Both the position numbers and the translations under genes were made by a program. The notes under the pieces are model-generated. The model searched no databases. It was not told the DNA's origin and saw nothing but the letters and a program-made list of their open reading frames with translations. Below, one piece after another: positions 5,234 to 5,639 of a stretch of DNA of 5,639 nucleotides. How positions within the stretch are numbered: position 1 is the stretch's first letter; every line of letters starts with the position of its first letter. The stretch spans positions 1 to 5,639 of the forward strand of contig JBEKYH010000354.1 of assembly GCA_049511115.1 (NCBI GenBank). The letters run 5' to 3'. This DNA is from JBEKYH01 sp049511115. Lineage in GTDB: Bacteria > Planctomycetota > Phycisphaerae > Tepidisphaerales > Tepidisphaeraceae.

Positions 5234-5521
5234 ATGAATCAGACACAACAAACGCCGTTCCAGAACTCACCCACTGCTGACCATGATCCACAGAAGATCG
5301 AAATTACCGTGAACGAGCAGCCAGTGGTGCTCCTCGGGCGGCGGCACACGGGCTTGGAGATAAAGCAGGCAGCGATAAGCCAAGGCGTGCGCATACAGCT
5401 CGATTTTGTGCTCTCGATCGAACGTGCCCACGGGCATACTGAAATCGTCGGCGACAACGAGGAAGTGACAGTTACAGACCGCAGCCGGTTTGTCGCAATC
5501 TGTGATGACGACAATTCATAG
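5234..5521 (+). CDS. Multiubiquitin-family ubiquitin-like protein (single domain)
   Basis: A 95-residue protein starting at ATG 5234, with GGAGA (5225-5229) four bases ahead; a TTG at 5204 would extend it but has no such site and would lie just downstream of the predicted transcription start. Residues 1-20 are polar and probably disordered. Residues 21-90 fit one beta-grasp domain of the Multi_ubiq family: strand KIEITVNEQPVVLL, then helix TGLEIKQAAIS preceded by RRH, then FVLSIERA, and finally EIVGDNEEVTVTDRSRFVAI. The TGxEI helix start and the DxExVxVxDxxRF ending are the features I recognise. In bacteria such proteins are encoded with E1 (ThiF/Ubl-activating), E2-like and JAB-peptidase genes and are thought to be conjugated to targets. 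The C-terminus, CDDDNS, has no Gly-Gly, so a different end residue or C-terminal trimming would be needed. It is the first gene of a rightward operon and is divergent from the XRE-ImmA pair. Family call is good; conjugation is inference. Confidence 0.8.
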   Translation: MNQTQQTPFQNSPTADHDPQKIEITVNEQPVVLLGRRHTGLEIKQAAISQGVRIQLDFVLSIERAHGHTEIVGDNEEVTVTDRSRFVAICDDDNS

Positions 5522-5538
5522 AAAGGAGCGGTTCGGCA

Positions 5539-5639
5539 ATGAACTCGGCAGTTGAATCCGCAGTACAGGAAATAAAGGTCACATTCGATAGTGCAGCTGT
5601 TAGCGCGCACTTCGACTGTTTTTGCTGCGCATTCGTTTT
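5539..5639 (+). CDS. Start of the next operon gene, unrecognised (cut by window)
   Basis: ATG 5539-5541 lies 17 bases after the stop of the ubiquitin-like gene, with AGGAG (5524-5528) ten bases ahead, and the frame stays open to the window end: 33 full codons beginning MNSAVESAVQEIKVTFDSAA. The visible part ends in SAHFDCFCCAFV, with three cysteines within four residues. Spacing and ribosome site make it a likely second gene of the operon. In relatives an E2-like, E1-like or JAB-type protein would be expected here, but the 33 residues match none that I recognise, so I assign no function. A short false frame is possible. Confidence 0.5.
   Translation, partial: MNSAVESAVQEIKVTFDSAAVSAHFDCFCCAFV

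Noticed and set aside
5239..5610. Minus-strand open frame (123 codons) opposite the ubiquitin-like gene
   Set aside because: The plus strand here has a promoter, a ribosome site and a recognised family; the reverse product has none of these.

Overview
This is a GC-rich bacterial window whose left half is ordinary chromosome and whose right half looks like an accessory island. The dispersed repeats between genes (GGTGGGC...GCCCACC palindromes, GTCGAAGACCC tandem units, CCCCTCTCC/GGAGAGGGG hairpins, GTGGCTGTCCC units) are a style I associate with Planctomycetota. The malate dehydrogenase resembles the Chloroflexus-type tetrameric enzyme. I therefore favour a planctomycete, at moderate confidence and from recalled resemblance only.

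Layout. Positions 1-1376 (minus strand, cut by the window edge) encode a secreted lipoprotein with a beta-propeller resembling glucose/sorbosone dehydrogenases. It has a TTG start. Positions 1562-2497 (minus) are malate dehydrogenase, with a plausible promoter just upstream. Between the two genes lie two strong GC-rich hairpins. Positions 2600-3091 hold no convincing gene but carry several repeat elements. Positions 3092-3858 (minus) are a UPF0175 antitoxin and DUF3368 PIN-nuclease toxin pair with overlapping stop and start codons. A repeat-bearing gap of about 350 bases follows. Positions 4207-5119 (minus) are an operon of an XRE-type DNA-binding protein and an ImmA/IrrE metallopeptidase.

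The most interesting part is at the right end. Divergent from the XRE gene, at 5234-5521 (plus), is a 95-residue protein that I recognise as a single-domain member of the multiubiquitin (Multi_ubiq) ubiquitin-like family. A second plus-strand gene starts 17 bases later and runs off the window. In other bacteria such ubiquitin-like proteins sit with E1 (ThiF), E2 and JAB-peptidase genes, so the window probably catches the first gene of a bacterial ubiquitin-like conjugation operon; the enzymes themselves are not visible here.

How the genes may work together. The 114 bases between the XRE gene and the ubiquitin-like gene are AT-rich compared with their surroundings. They contain a good sigma70-type promoter facing the ubiquitin-like gene (TTGCAA, 17 bases, TACAAT), and an 18-bp imperfect palindrome lies across its -10 element. 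A second dyad lies on the side of the XRE gene. This is the layout expected if the XRE protein represses the ubiquitin-like operon and the ImmA peptidase relieves repression on a signal, as in ImmR/ImmA systems of mobile elements. That control model is inference.
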